A DNA stretch of 36,026 bases from Stramenopiles sp. TOSAG23-2 (GCA_900128395.1 LT649340.1:1-36026); one strand, 5' to 3'; numbered from the stretch's first letter, positions 1 to 9,666 are shown. The notes: a model not told the origin generated them from the letters alone. Numbers and translations are program-made.

Positions 1-480
1 CTCTCTATCAAATATACATAAATTAGTATACTAAATTAGTACTTAAATTACTGCCGTTTTGAAATCCACTATAATCCTTCTCATATACAAGGTTAGCTCC
101 TATGTGCATTTGATAGGTTAATTTCAGACACGAAAAAAGCACCAAATAGTATAGCTTTATACCACACACAGTTCCGTTACGTTCGCAACGTTCAGTTCTT
201 TCTCATATATTATATTCTACCAAGTATGATGATATATGCGATATGCGATTCTACTGCCTACCGATCACATGCATTTTCTTATTTATTATTATTCTTACAT
301 GGCACCATGATGTACATATACGAGAAAAGATACACATGTAATTATAATATATATACATATTGTTTATGTGTACAACTATATATATTCCTCTGACAAACGT
401 GCCCATTATAAATCATTTCGATCTTTTAAAAAAGGACCTGTTTATTTTGTTGAAAAAAGAACTACACCCACTCAAAGAAA
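1..480. other. AT-rich 5' flank without a recognisable gene
   Basis: No convincing coding region is visible in this stretch before the first ATG. It holds a 12-bp perfect palindrome TTAGTATACTAA at 23-34, which recurs twice inside the foldback at 1465-1562. The 3' part (about 340-480) is very AT-rich and presumably contains the promoter and 5' leader of the short secreted gene that starts at 481. I cannot identify a specific promoter element. Confidence 0.4.
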
Positions 481-903
481 ATGAAATTACTTCTGGCATT
501 ATTTGCATGCGTAGTAATTTGTACGGCTAATGCTGAAACCGACATTTCTGGTATTATCTCCGCCTCCTCGACGTGGACAACAATTGGAAATCCATATCGT
601 GTTACCGGCAATACAGTTGTTAATACTGGTGTTAAATTAAGTATTGATCCTGGTGTTAGAATCGAATTCACAGGATGTTTTGGATTTATCGTCAAAGGTA
701 GTGTACATGCTGTTGGATCAAGGGATAAACCTATTACTTGGAGACACAATGCTACATCGTCTAATTGCAATAATGCATTTAATTTCTTAAAATTTGATAA
801 ACCAATCAATTTTTTGGAAAGTGAACTAGCACATGTTGATATGGACGGCAAAAACAGAGATCACTCTTATTGTTTACAAACAGTCGATCTCACACAATTT
901 TGA
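481..903 (+). CDS. Short secreted beta-helix-like protein, possibly truncated
   Basis: The 140-residue product starts with MKLLLALFACVVICTANA, a textbook signal peptide with an Ala-x-Ala-type cleavage site near residue 18. The mature part carries a pattern (STWTTIGNPYRVTGNTVV, then LSIDPGVRIEF, then VKGSVHAVGSRDKPITW) typical of the opening rungs of right-handed parallel beta-helix proteins. Such proteins usually run to several hundred residues with many rungs; this one stops after about two to three. I see no continuation in any frame before 1360. It may be a truncated paralogue, a gene whose downstream exons are absent, or a genuinely small secreted protein. Five cysteines lie in the mature region. 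The start is chosen because the signal peptide begins exactly at this ATG. Confidence 0.7.
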   Translation: MKLLLALFACVVICTANAETDISGIISASSTWTTIGNPYRVTGNTVVNTGVKLSIDPGVRIEFTGCFGFIVKGSVHAVGSRDKPITWRHNATSSNCNNAFNFLKFDKPINFLESELAHVDMDGKNRDHSYCLQTVDLTQF

Positions 904-1360
904 TGTTTTATTAATTAACTTCAAAATAAAAAAAACTTCGAAGTACGAGTTCGTACAAAGTTCGTAGAAAAATAAAAAAGAATATATCTCACCAGCTTCA
1001 TATTTAAAAAGGGAACGTAAACCTCTAAGTTTATACTTTAGTTTACGTATCATAATTTACTTTTTAATATATACGCTTCGCTCGCAATGCTAAGCTTATA
1101 TGCTCAGGTACCCGGAGTACAGTAGACATCACGATATAGTTTTTATTACACAAAGCACAAAAACTTTTTCTTTTTAAGGATGCTATGGTGCTATACAGTA
1201 TATATTAGACCGTCCGATTTGCACAATATTACAATAGAGACTATACTAGTTAGAATAGCAAAATACTTTAAATCACATTTTTCAATGCTATTACCTTTTA
1301 ATTTCAGCCGCCAAACCGCCAAATGCATCATCATTTTTTTGTAAATTTCAAAAATAATAA

Positions 1361-1964
1361 TAGTAGTCTAGCCAAGATAATCTGGACTACACAATATTTT
1401 AGCAAAATTCCCTATTTTTTAAGGAATTTATTCATAAATGGTAACAAATAAGTTGTTAAAATCCTTAGTATACTAAAAAACATGCCTATCACTTAAAATA
1501 ATTAAAAATAAATAAAAATAATAATATTTTTTAATTGGTAGGTATGGTTTTAAGTATACTAATATATTACAACATAAAATAATGTAAATATAGTTTATTA
1601 TTTATACTTAAGTAATTTATGTCCAAAGAATAATATAATTTTAAAATAATATAATTTGACACATAAATATCAAGTACAAAAATATCACTAAAATTGATAT
1701 ATTATTTATGAAACAGATATAAGAAAATACTTAAATGGAAAATGATGATATTTTATCGGATGATTTTCATCAAAAAAATACATAAATTTTTTGATCAAGG
1801 CAAAAAAAAATATGTACTCCTGCAAAATATTTTGGTAAAAAAAAATGGCCACCCTAGGGCTTGACGAGATAAGCACTTTTGTAGAAGGAAAAGTTCTGAA
1901 AATTTTTTTTGGCTTCACAATGTTGACACAAAAAAATGTCCAGTTTATCTTGGCTAGACTACTA
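1361..1964. mobile_element. MITE-like element with TA-flanked terminal inverted repeats (Tc1/mariner type)
   Basis: The left arm (1361-1387) and the right arm (1938-1964) are inverted copies of one 27-bp sequence with a single mismatch. The arms begin TAGTAGTCTAGCCAAGATAA on each end, read inwards. Both arms carry an outer TA, so the element proper is probably 1363-1962 flanked by a TA dinucleotide, the target-site duplication of Tc1/mariner-type transposons. The interior is AT-rich, has no transposase-length ORF and contains smaller foldbacks. This fits a non-autonomous MITE that depends on a transposase encoded elsewhere. No second copy occurs in the window, so mobility is inferred from structure only. 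Confidence 0.7.
1465..1562. repeat. 98-bp foldback repeat nested in the MITE
   Basis: Arms 1465-1488 and 1539-1562 are inverted copies of a 24-bp sequence with three mismatches. Each arm ends in the 12-bp palindrome TTAGTATACTAA. The loop side also pairs (AATTAAAAAT against ATTTTTTAATT), so nearly the whole 98 bp can form one hairpin. It could be a second small element inserted in the first, or a subterminal foldback belonging to it. Confidence 0.55.
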
Positions 1965-2111
1965 ATTATAAGTAAATATACAGAGAACAAAATCAAATAA
2001 AACAATATACATCGAAGAAAACAAACGCGTAAAGGACGAGTTTGTATATTATTACATTTTGGAAATGAACAAGCAGGAACGACGAAACAAAACAACAAAG
2101 CAATTCACATC

Positions 2112-5100
2112 ATGTATTACAGAAAAAGAGGAAATTCAAACCATGGAAAAAGTAACAATCCAAAACCATTTAAAGCACCACGTTTTACTGCACCACGATT
2201 ATTAAACACGGCGACTAATTCAAAACCAAAAATTGTTCCTTTGAAAACAAATAATTATAATGTAAAAAAGAATGTAACAAATAATGGTATTGTACCTTCA
2301 AAAGCGAATCCAATCACAAGTACTACGACGACGACGAATAAGACGATAACAACAACTTCTACCACGAAAAAAACAATTGCATCTACCACATCCAAACACA
2401 ACGGCAATAATGCAAATGAAAAGATTCCATCCTTATTTACATCTGCTGGTTCAGATAAAAATATACCGATAAAACAAAAAAGTTTAACAAATGCAACAAA
2501 CACGTTAAAAAATAATCTCAACAAGACCAATATCGTACAACGAAAAAATATTGTTCCATTTAAAAAGAAATTTTCTGTTCCACGTATGAAATTACCTCGT
2601 GCAAATAATGGTAGCAGTAGTAGTAGTAGCTCATCGTTTAAACCAACCACAAAAACATTAATTGTAAACAATAATAATAATAGTAACAATGAAAAACAAT
2701 ATTACACTGCTATGTATACTAAAGATACAAGAAAAAAACGTAAAGTATGGCATGATGGTATTATTATATTGAATCCAGGTAAAAAATGCTATTTACAAGA
2801 CATGACTGGAAAAGATATGCGTCGTACATCTACAGGTTTTCAACGATTTGCTGGTAGTGAAGAAATTTCAGTTGGTCCATATGATGTTGAAATTGTTTCA
2901 AAAATCAATGCAGATGAATATACAAGTGGACGAATATTTATGAGTTCAATTGGAAATAATTCGGCTAATAGTAGTGCAAATATCAATGGTAATGGCAGCA
3001 GTTCTAGCAGTAATATGATGATGTCGTCATCTGGTGTGAAAAAAACATTTAAACTTCCAGGTGGAGCATCATCAAATTTGACAAATAAAAAGAAAGTATT
3101 GAAAGATTACAAAGCATTGCATGATCCAAATGCACCTAATGCGTTGATATTAGATCAAGGGATTCCAAATAAACGTTGTCCTATTGTCGTTGCTCCGTTT
3201 TTATGCGATTGGCTTCGACCACATCAACGTGATGGTGTACAATTTTTATTTAAATGCGTTACTGGGCAAGGTAAATTTAGTGGCAATGGATGTATCTTGG
3301 CAGATGAAATGGGACTTGGTAAAACATTGCAAAGTATTACGTTAGTCTGGACATTATTAAAACAAGGACCACAAGGTGCTAGTAATCCATATTGTAAACG
3401 TGTATTAATCGTGACACCAAGCTCCTTGGTAGGTAATTGGGGTCAAGAATTTGTGAAATGGTTAAGTACAGCACGTTGCAATCCTCTCGTTATCAATAAA
3501 GCTGGGAAAGAAGCAGAAAATTTGATCAATGATTTTACATATGGGAGTTCAAAGGTACGTCCTGTATTAATCGTTAGCTATGAAATGGCTTGCAAATATA
3601 TCAGTACGATTCGTAAAGCAAAAGTTGGTTTAGTCATATGTGATGAAGCGCATCGTTTGAAAAATAGTAAAGGAAATAAAACAATTAATGCATTAAAATC
3701 AATTGGAACATCACGACGCGTATTGTTAACCGGGACACCAGTACAAAATAAACTTGAAGAGTTTTTTGCCATGGCAGATTATTGTAATCCATCAATTTTA
3801 CAAGATTTAGTTACCTTTAAACGTATATATCAAGGACCGATTGAAAATGGTCGTGATAAACGCGCAGATAGTGAAGCAAAACGTTTAGGTGTACAACGCT
3901 CTAATCAATTAGCAGAATTTACTGAAGAATTTGTATTACGTCGATCATCCGATTTGTTAAAGAAATTTTTACCACCAAAAACCAATATTACTGTGTTTTG
4001 TTCATTGTCCAAATTACAATATGAATTATATTCCCATATAACAAATTCACAAAAAGTAAGGCGATATAGCATTGGTGGAAGATCCGGCTCTATGGCAATG
4101 TCGGAAGGTCCATTAGTCATTATACAAGATTTAGTGAAATTATGCAATCATCCTGATTTATTAAAAGATCGTTTTGAACCATTACCAGAGGAAGAGGAAG
4201 ATCAACGTTATGGCAATTTCAATGATGCAAATAAATCATATTTTGTTGGAACAACGGAAATCGTTAATAAACATGAGAAAGATACGTATTTTAGTGGAAA
4301 ATTTTTTGTCTTGACAAAATTATTAGATGCATTTCGAAATGGTCCAACAAAAGATCGCGTTGTATTAGTTTCACAATTTACAAAAACGTTGGAAATTATG
4401 GCCCGGTTATGTAAGCGAAATAATTGGCCACATGTGCGACTTGATGGTTCAACAAAACAAAGTGATCGTCAAAATATTGTAAATAATTTCAATGCTCCAC
4501 ACTCTGATTCATTTGTATTTTTATTAAGTGCTCGTGCTGGTGGTGCTGGTTTGAATTTAATCGGTGCAAATCGTTTAATATTATTTGATCCTTCATGGAA
4601 TCCAGCTATCGATCAACAAGCAATGGCAAGAATATGGCGTGATGGGCAAAAAAAAGATGTTTATATATATCGTTTGTTATCAACAGGGACGGTTGAGGAA
4701 AAAATATTTCAACGTCAAATATTAAAACAAGAATTTGCAAGTGTATTGAAAAATAGCACAAATAAAGGTGGTTCCAAAGAAAAATCACGTGGACAACAAC
4801 AGCAAGCGGAAGCACAAGCAAGACATTTCAGTCCAGGTGAATTGAAACAACTTTTCTTACCGCCAGTTGATACTAAATGTCAAACATATGACTTGATACA
4901 AAATATGAATTCGCGTAACAAATTTACTTCTTCTTCTTCTAAACCGGTAAAGAATAATATCGATGGTGAAAGAAATGAAGATCTTGAAGAAAGGGAAGAA
5001 TTATTTCCAAATTATAATGGACCAGAAGATATTACAGATGAAGTATTAAAAAATGAAGTTGAAAACGATTTAGCAAATGTTGTTACATTTGTACATACGA

Positions 5101-5303
5101 AAATTAGTTCAAATGCAGATTCTGATGATACAAATAATGATGATGGTGGTGGTGGTGGTGGATCTTCTTCGTCCGTCGATGATAGTGATAAAAAAAGTGG
5201 TGGTTGTGAAGAGACGAGTGGAAAAGGAAACGGAACATCATCAAAAACGAAACGCGTATGGGTTGATGATAGTGATGATGATGATGACGACGATGAAGAT
5301 TAA
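2112..5303 (+). CDS. RAD54B: RAD54B/Rdh54-type Swi2/Snf2 DNA translocase
   Basis: This 1063-residue Snf2-family ATPase should act in the nucleus in homologous recombination, translocating on duplex DNA and remodelling Rad51 or Dmc1 filaments. Residues 1-195 are low-complexity, basic and rich in Asn, Thr and Ser. Residues about 197-277 (TKDTRKKRKVWHDGIIILN to EYTSGRIF) match the DUF2439-like domain of RAD54B and Rdh54, which separates it from plain RAD54. The helicase core follows, with Walker A DEMGLGKT at 398-405, DEAH at 511-514, LTGTP at 539-543, and the C-terminal lobe with the LSARAGGAGLNL and QAMARIWRDGQ motifs near 804-845. The C-terminus has Gly and Ser tracts and ends in an acidic Asp run, longer than usual for the family. 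The family call is firm; RAD54B rather than RAD54 rests on the N-terminal domain. Confidence 0.92.
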   Translation: MYYRKRGNSNHGKSNNPKPFKAPRFTAPRLLNTATNSKPKIVPLKTNNYNVKKNVTNNGIVPSKANPITSTTTTTNKTITTTSTTKKTIASTTSKHNGNNANEKIPSLFTSAGSDKNIPIKQKSLTNATNTLKNNLNKTNIVQRKNIVPFKKKFSVPRMKLPRANNGSSSSSSSSFKPTTKTLIVNNNNNSNNEKQYYTAMYTKDTRKKRKVWHDGIIILNPGKKCYLQDMTGKDMRRTSTGFQRFAGSEEISVGPYDVEIVSKINADEYTSGRIFMSSIGNNSANSSANINGNGSSSSSNMMMSSSGVKKTFKLPGGASSNLTNKKKVLKDYKALHDPNAPNALILDQGIPNKRCPIVVAPFLCDWLRPHQRDGVQFLFKCVTGQGKFSGNGCILADEMGLGKTLQSITLVWTLLKQGPQGASNPYCKRVLIVTPSSLVGNWGQEFVKWLSTARCNPLVINKAGKEAENLINDFTYGSSKVRPVLIVSYEMACKYISTIRKAKVGLVICDEAHRLKNSKGNKTINALKSIGTSRRVLLTGTPVQNKLEEFFAMADYCNPSILQDLVTFKRIYQGPIENGRDKRADSEAKRLGVQRSNQLAEFTEEFVLRRSSDLLKKFLPPKTNITVFCSLSKLQYELYSHITNSQKVRRYSIGGRSGSMAMSEGPLVIIQDLVKLCNHPDLLKDRFEPLPEEEEDQRYGNFNDANKSYFVGTTEIVNKHEKDTYFSGKFFVLTKLLDAFRNGPTKDRVVLVSQFTKTLEIMARLCKRNNWPHVRLDGSTKQSDRQNIVNNFNAPHSDSFVFLLSARAGGAGLNLIGANRLILFDPSWNPAIDQQAMARIWRDGQKKDVYIYRLLSTGTVEEKIFQRQILKQEFASVLKNSTNKGGSKEKSRGQQQQAEAQARHFSPGELKQLFLPPVDTKCQTYDLIQNMNSRNKFTSSSSKPVKNNIDGERNEDLEEREELFPNYNGPEDITDEVLKNEVENDLANVVTFVHTKISSNADSDDTNNDDGGGGGGSSSSVDDSDKKSGGCEETSGKGNGTSSKTKRVWVDDSDDDDDDDED

Positions 5304-5701
5304 AAAGTGATAAAGGGATTGAACGGAATGACGAGTTAAAATTTTACTATGTAATTTGAGCTATGGCTAGTCCTATGACTATGCTATTTTTTACCAACAG
5401 CCTATTTTACCTGGTACATTAACATACAGTATAGCTTATCAATAGAGCTAGTCTACTTTTGGCATTATAGCATTGTTGTATGTATTTTTTACTAACTTGT
5501 GTGTGTGTGCTTGTATTAAGTACTAATAGTGAAGTTATTAAAACATTTTATTTTAAATAAAATCTAGACAAAAACACAAACCGAATACATTACTTCCATT
5601 CAATTCATTTTTTGGTGCAACAAAACCATCCACAATCTACAGCTCCACTCTACTGTTATCCTAGATCGCAGAAAAAATAAAGATTATACACATAGAAAAA
5701 T
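5304..5701. other. Intergenic spacer, 398 bp
   Basis: No gene is visible between the RAD54B stop and the methyltransferase start. The spacer has a short (GT)n run near 5500-5508. It presumably carries the RAD54B 3' end and the promoter of the downstream gene, but I recognise no defined element. Confidence 0.4.
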
Positions 5702-7127
5702 ATGAATATAATATTTTCATCATCAACCATGTTTATCTTCAACAACATTATAACAATTATAATAATAATAATTACCAAAGCACAATCAACTCCCACTGCT
5801 GAAAGAATCGACAACTTTCAACCATATTTCTTTGCAGAAAACAATAAAGAAAATCCTATGTTCAAATGTAATAAAATGCCTTCAACTTCATCGCCAACAG
5901 TGGGGTCTACGCTACCACCACGATGCCATCAAAAATCATATGTTGGCTCATTTTTTAATAATAATAACAATGTAATAAATATAACTTCTGAGAAACAACA
6001 AACAAAAGAATACTTAAAAGCATATCACGAAGCCTTGCAAGATGGATTCACCGTAGAACAAATAGAGCAACAAACTACACCACATATACCATTACTGGAT
6101 GAACGTAAAATCTTAAATGGTATAGATGATGCGACAGTTCATGATTTAGGTTGTGAAATTCTAACAGCTTCAATAAATACTATTTTGAAATCTTCACAAC
6201 AACAAAATGGTGAAGGCCTAACTATTTTAGACGTTGGTTGCGGATTTGGTGGTAAGTGACCCAAAAACGATATACTCTTTAATACATCACACATTTTCTC
6301 TAACACATCATTCATTCGCATCACCCAATCATACGCTACTCTCCCCAGGATTTATCAAGTGTGTTATCAAAAAATTTCCAAAATCAATTAAAAGTGTTAT
6401 TGGAATTTCGTTATCCCCATCGGAATTAACAGTAGCAAAACAAATAATAAAAGATACAAAAACTATTACAAATGAAAATAAAAAGAAAATTACCTTTAAA
6501 TTACTTGATTTAAATAAATTGGAAAATCATTTTAAACCAAACACATTCGATTTAATATTTAATAGAGAATCATTTATATATGCAAAAGATCCATATAAGT
6601 ATTTGAAAGCTGTATATAAATTATTAAAACCTAATGGAAAATTACGAATGATAGCTGGTATGTTGCGTAGAGAAAAGCTGACATATTCCGAAGGACGAAG
6701 TTTAGCTGAAGATTATGTAAATAAAAAAATGATGGGAAACGAAAATCCATGTTGTATTTTATCAATACAACAATTGCAGTCAAATTTCAATGAAATAGGA
6801 TTTAAGAATACAATGATTAATGATTTAGCTCCATATATGCGTCCAGCATTGGAAAACATTTTAGCATCTTATTTCGAAAAAAAAGCAGGAGGTACAAAGA
6901 AGCTGGAGGAACCGGAAGATGCAAAAGATCGTTTTTTCGTTAAATTAGCACGTGGGGTATTAGATGGATATGAAAGTTTATTTTTTGTAAATGGTGACAA
7001 AATTTTGGGGGATGCTGGTGGCAGTGGTGACAATATTGATAAGAAGAAGAATATGCCACGAAACAATAATAGAAATGGTCGAGTTGGAAAAAATAATCAG
7101 AAATTTTTGTTGCGAGGAGGTAGTTAG
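5702..7127 (+). CDS. SAM-dependent class I methyltransferase, two exons
   Basis: Exon 1 (5702-6251) and exon 2 (6349-7127) join in phase to give 442 residues. The join splits a Gly codon inside SAM-binding motif I, giving ILDVGCGFGG (about 175-184). The following segment GISLSPSELTVAKQI matches motif II, and FDLIFNRESFIYAKDPYKYL with LLKPNGKLRM matches the post-I/motif III region of small-molecule methyltransferases. The substrate cannot be told. The first ~28 residues include a hydrophobic Ile-rich stretch (IITIIIIIIT) ending at Ala, which looks like a signal peptide or membrane anchor, so the enzyme may act in the secretory pathway. The C-terminus is a basic Asn/Arg/Lys tail. Without splicing the first frame stops just after motif I, which supports the intron. 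An internal Met lies ten residues in; the first ATG keeps the whole hydrophobic leader. Confidence 0.8.
6252..6348 (+). other. Spliceosomal intron, 97 bp
   Basis: The donor GTAAGT at 6252-6257 is an exact consensus and the acceptor is a pyrimidine-rich CTCCCCAG ending at 6348. Removing it (phase 1) fuses the two methyltransferase reading frames without a frameshift and reconstitutes the glycine-rich SAM loop. It is the only clear intron inside an otherwise obvious gene in this window. Confidence 0.88.
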
Positions 7128-7250
7128 ACTAATAATAAAAGTAAAACACACATACTTTTTTTAATAAAATCATATTATAGCACTATACACGCCGCAACCG
7201 ATTTGAATAATCTCCAGAACATTATATATAACATCATATAAAACTTCTTC

Positions 7251-7274
7251 CTCTCGCTCTCTCTCTCTCTCTCC
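7251..7274. repeat. CT microsatellite in a convergent spacer
   Basis: A run of CT dinucleotides interrupted once by CG lies in the 169-bp spacer between the ends of the methyltransferase and beta-hydroxylase genes. Similar GA/CT runs occur in other gene flanks of the window (16352-16364, 20882-20895, 23398-23431). Confidence 0.8.
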
Positions 7275-7296
7275 CTTTTATATGCATAAATTCTTT

Positions 7297-8241
7297 TTAC
7301 TGAAACCATGCAATGAAATCATCCAATTGATCTGTATGCCCTTTTTTTGCAGTACCTAATGGCAAAATATCTGGACGGATAATATCAAATATTAAAACTG
7401 TACGTTGTTTTTCACTTAAATTAAATGCCTTATGTAATTTACTATCATCAAAGCATAAAACTTCCCCTTCTTTATGAAATTGTTTTTCCCCTCGTACCCA
7501 CAACCCGCAAGCATTTCCTTCTGGTACTTCTAATGCCAAGTGTAAACGTAATACATGGTTAGATAAATCTGCCCACCCACGATGTGCTGCTAATACGGTC
7601 CCTGGTCCCATTCTAGATAATAAAGCAGTACGAATACCTTTTATTTTTTTAAGCATTGCGGTTGTTTTCGGGCATTGATTACAAAAATGGGGCACCCAAG
7701 TAACTTTAGACTGATCCGTTGCTGGGAAAGTATGGAGAAATGGGAATACATTCCATTCTTTACGCGCACTATACAAATTAGTTTCCGGCCAAGGGCGCCA
7801 ATCTTTTAAAGCGCGCATTTCCTCTCGTACAACATCTACATTATTAACTAACTCTGTAATTTGTGGAAAATGTATTTTCCAATCAAAATAATTTGCATGT
7901 GTTTTTGCTTCCTCATCTTCATCTGAATCATCATATGGTTCTGGTTCTAATAAATAGCCTTTGAATGTCGGTTCCTGGTTTGCTCGAGATGGTAGTTTTT
8001 GGTTATCATTATTATTTGTTGTGTTCTTATTATTATCGTCTCTATTATTATTATTATTATTATCAGTTATTGGAATATTTGTTTTTACTGCATCATTAGC
8101 AGTAACAGTTACAGACGGCATTTTTGCTTTTTCATTGCCTGTATTATTTTCACCAGTTCCATCTTCTTTTGCAAACGATGCCATTATTATAATTATGATC
8201 AAGTTGTTTTTGTTTGTAAGTATTTGTTGTGATGTTTGCAT
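7297..8241 (-). CDS. Aspartyl/asparaginyl beta-hydroxylase-like 2-oxoglutarate dioxygenase
   Basis: The 314-residue product has an Asn-rich, disordered N-terminal third (about 24-115) and then a domain of the Asp_Arg_Hydrox type. Residues visible at family positions are His220 (LAAHRGW), Arg232 (NHVLRLHLAL), His270 (DDSKLHKAFN) and Arg280. In the ASPH family the two His bind Fe(II) and the second Arg binds 2-oxoglutarate. The substrate is unknown; ASPH itself hydroxylates Asp/Asn in EGF-like domains in the ER. The start is uncertain: residues 11-20 are hydrophobic (NLIIIIIM) and Met20 (ATG at 8184-8182) is an alternative that would remove them and leave a soluble protein. It converges on the methyltransferase gene. 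The family assignment is secure; cellular location is not. Confidence 0.85.
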   Translation of the reverse strand: MQTSQQILTNKNNLIIIIIMASFAKEDGTGENNTGNEKAKMPSVTVTANDAVKTNIPITDNNNNNNRDDNNKNTTNNNDNQKLPSRANQEPTFKGYLLEPEPYDDSDEDEEAKTHANYFDWKIHFPQITELVNNVDVVREEMRALKDWRPWPETNLYSARKEWNVFPFLHTFPATDQSKVTWVPHFCNQCPKTTAMLKKIKGIRTALLSRMGPGTVLAAHRGWADLSNHVLRLHLALEVPEGNACGLWVRGEKQFHKEGEVLCFDDSKLHKAFNLSEKQRTVLIFDIIRPDILPLGTAKKGHTDQLDDFIAWFQ

Positions 8242-9666
8242 TTAAATCGGATTATAAAAGTGTAAAATACTGTATGTATATATATTATACAGTACTTTAA
8301 CTTATTTTTCAAGGCACACCAGTTCATAGATCATATTTTGTTTAAGGGAAAGCTGGAAAGCTGGAAAGCTGGCCAACAGCCAAGCGTACAAGGCGTAAAT
8401 ACATAGTAAAAAATTGAACCAAAAAGTCAATTTTCATACAAATCTGATAAAAGTCTATCAAAGATCATTACCTTTTTAGACCTACAAAAGCAGAAAGAAA
8501 AACAAATAATCGATCAAATCAACCTATTTTTTTAAAGCAAAGAAAACGAGGTGCATGACTTTATCTATTTAATCTATCTTTGAAAAAATGCAGAATTCCA
8601 TGACTTTTGTACAAACAGTATGCACCAGGTCCAACATTCAATGGACTGTATGATGTACAGTATTTGGATAAATTAATATCTTTTTTGTATTGGTAAAAAA
8701 CGAAATACATAATTGATTCTCTGATGGCATTCCATCATATTGCCAGATTGCTATACTATATGAAAAACTAAAATATTGGTTAACAACACCATTTGCCTCT
8801 ATTATTTTATCAATTGATACTACCCAATTTAATATATCCTCTTTTATTCTTTTCTCACTAACACCACTATCATTATTAATATTCCATACTTTTAAAATTG
8901 CATCCCAAAGTCTATCTAGAGTTGATATATTGAATTGTGGATCCTTGGGACATGTTTTAGATTTGCTGGTAAACGAGAACTTAGCAATTTGTTTCAACCA
9001 TGAATTTTGCTACCATATTACAAAAAGTGATTTACAAAAACTCAATAAAACTAAATATGGGAAGTGTGATGGGCCAACAAGGTTCAAGTTGCCTAGCACC
9101 AACAAACATACAATTAGAAGCCATGTGTCATGTGTAGGATCTAGAGATGTAACATTTGCCAATAGAGCAATCATGTATCATCATTGACTTGGACATGCAA
9201 GTCCTGAACGTATATTGTAGAATCATTTATTGAGTAGCTATTGCCCTATAACGCTACATTCCAAACAAAAGGGAGATTGTCACCGTTTACAAGAATTAAT
9301 AAAATGAGGTGTAATTCCAAAGTTAACAAAACAAGAACTAACTAGCTTGAAGTGGGACGGATTGGAAAACTTGCTTTAAAAATAGATACAACATTCCCGC
9401 AAAAGGCTGATTTTCGTGTTCCTAGTAGGTTTTCCAAGGTATAGTATGGACACAGCAAAGACCAGTATTAATACTGTATATTATCGTCTTCCAATATTAT
9501 TTGGCATACCATATTACATTGTACATTTAACAACGTAAACAACTTCTTCGTTTGCATATGCACTATTGTTTTAAAACCATAAACCACATATTACACACAC
9601 AATATAATACTATATATCAAAACAGCAACAACAACAACATCATCAACATCAATAATATCAAACAAC
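8242..9666. other. 1.4-kb spacer without an intact gene
   Basis: Besides the probable retrotransposon debris at 8930-9375, the stretch contains three tandem copies of the octamer GGAAAGCT at 8347-8370. A 119-codon reading frame on the minus strand (8638-8997) has no family I recognise and overlaps the retrotransposon-like frame at its 5' end, so I do not call it a gene. The 3' end (9600-9666) has CAA/CAT-rich leader sequence before the next gene. Confidence 0.45.
8930..9375 (+). pseudogene. Probable degraded Copia-type gag-pre-integrase fragment
   Basis: Reading the plus strand in the frame of 8930, the text IMYHH-stop-LGHASPERIL appears at 9171-9217. This resembles the 'xHxRLGHxSxExI' signature of the gag-pre-integrase zinc-binding segment in Ty1/Copia polyproteins. 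The frame continues with coding-like text (HSKQKGDCHRLQELI, then IPKLTKQELTSLKWDGLENLL) interrupted by stops at 9185, 9218, 9305 and 9377. Upstream (8975-9090) it contains a stretch resembling the segment before pre-integrase. No LTRs, protease, integrase core or reverse transcriptase are visible. I read it as an old fragment; the identification rests on one short motif. Confidence 0.4.

Larger units (their letters stand above)
904..2111. other. Non-coding AT-rich spacer with a MITE-like element
   Basis: No gene is visible. At 935-967 the spacer has a cluster of TTCGTA/TACGAG words, beginning with the perfect palindrome ACTTCGAAGT (935-944). At 1015-1048 there is a hairpin with arms ACGTAAAC (1015-1022) and GTTTACGT (1041-1048) and further pairing inside the arms. 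From 1361 to 1964 lies a terminal-inverted-repeat element listed separately. The RAD54B start codon is only about 150 bp beyond the right end of that element, so its promoter or leader is adjacent to the insertion. Confidence 0.6.

Noticed and set aside
1706-2098. 130-codon minus-strand frame rich in Phe and Ile
   Set aside because: It spans the right end of the MITE and the spacer before RAD54B, has no recognisable domain, and its composition is what AT-rich DNA gives by chance.
2255-2689. 144-codon minus-strand Leu/Val/Phe-rich frame
   Set aside because: It is the antisense of the Asn/Thr/Lys-rich N-terminus of RAD54B; poly-hydrophobic text is expected from that.
8638-8997. 119-codon minus-strand frame, considered as a transposase remnant because of a 'DPQFNISTLDRLWDAILK' stretch
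   Set aside because: The resemblance to Tc1-type 'SPDLNPIEnlW' is too weak, no other transposase motif is visible, and it overlaps the Copia-like frame on the other strand.
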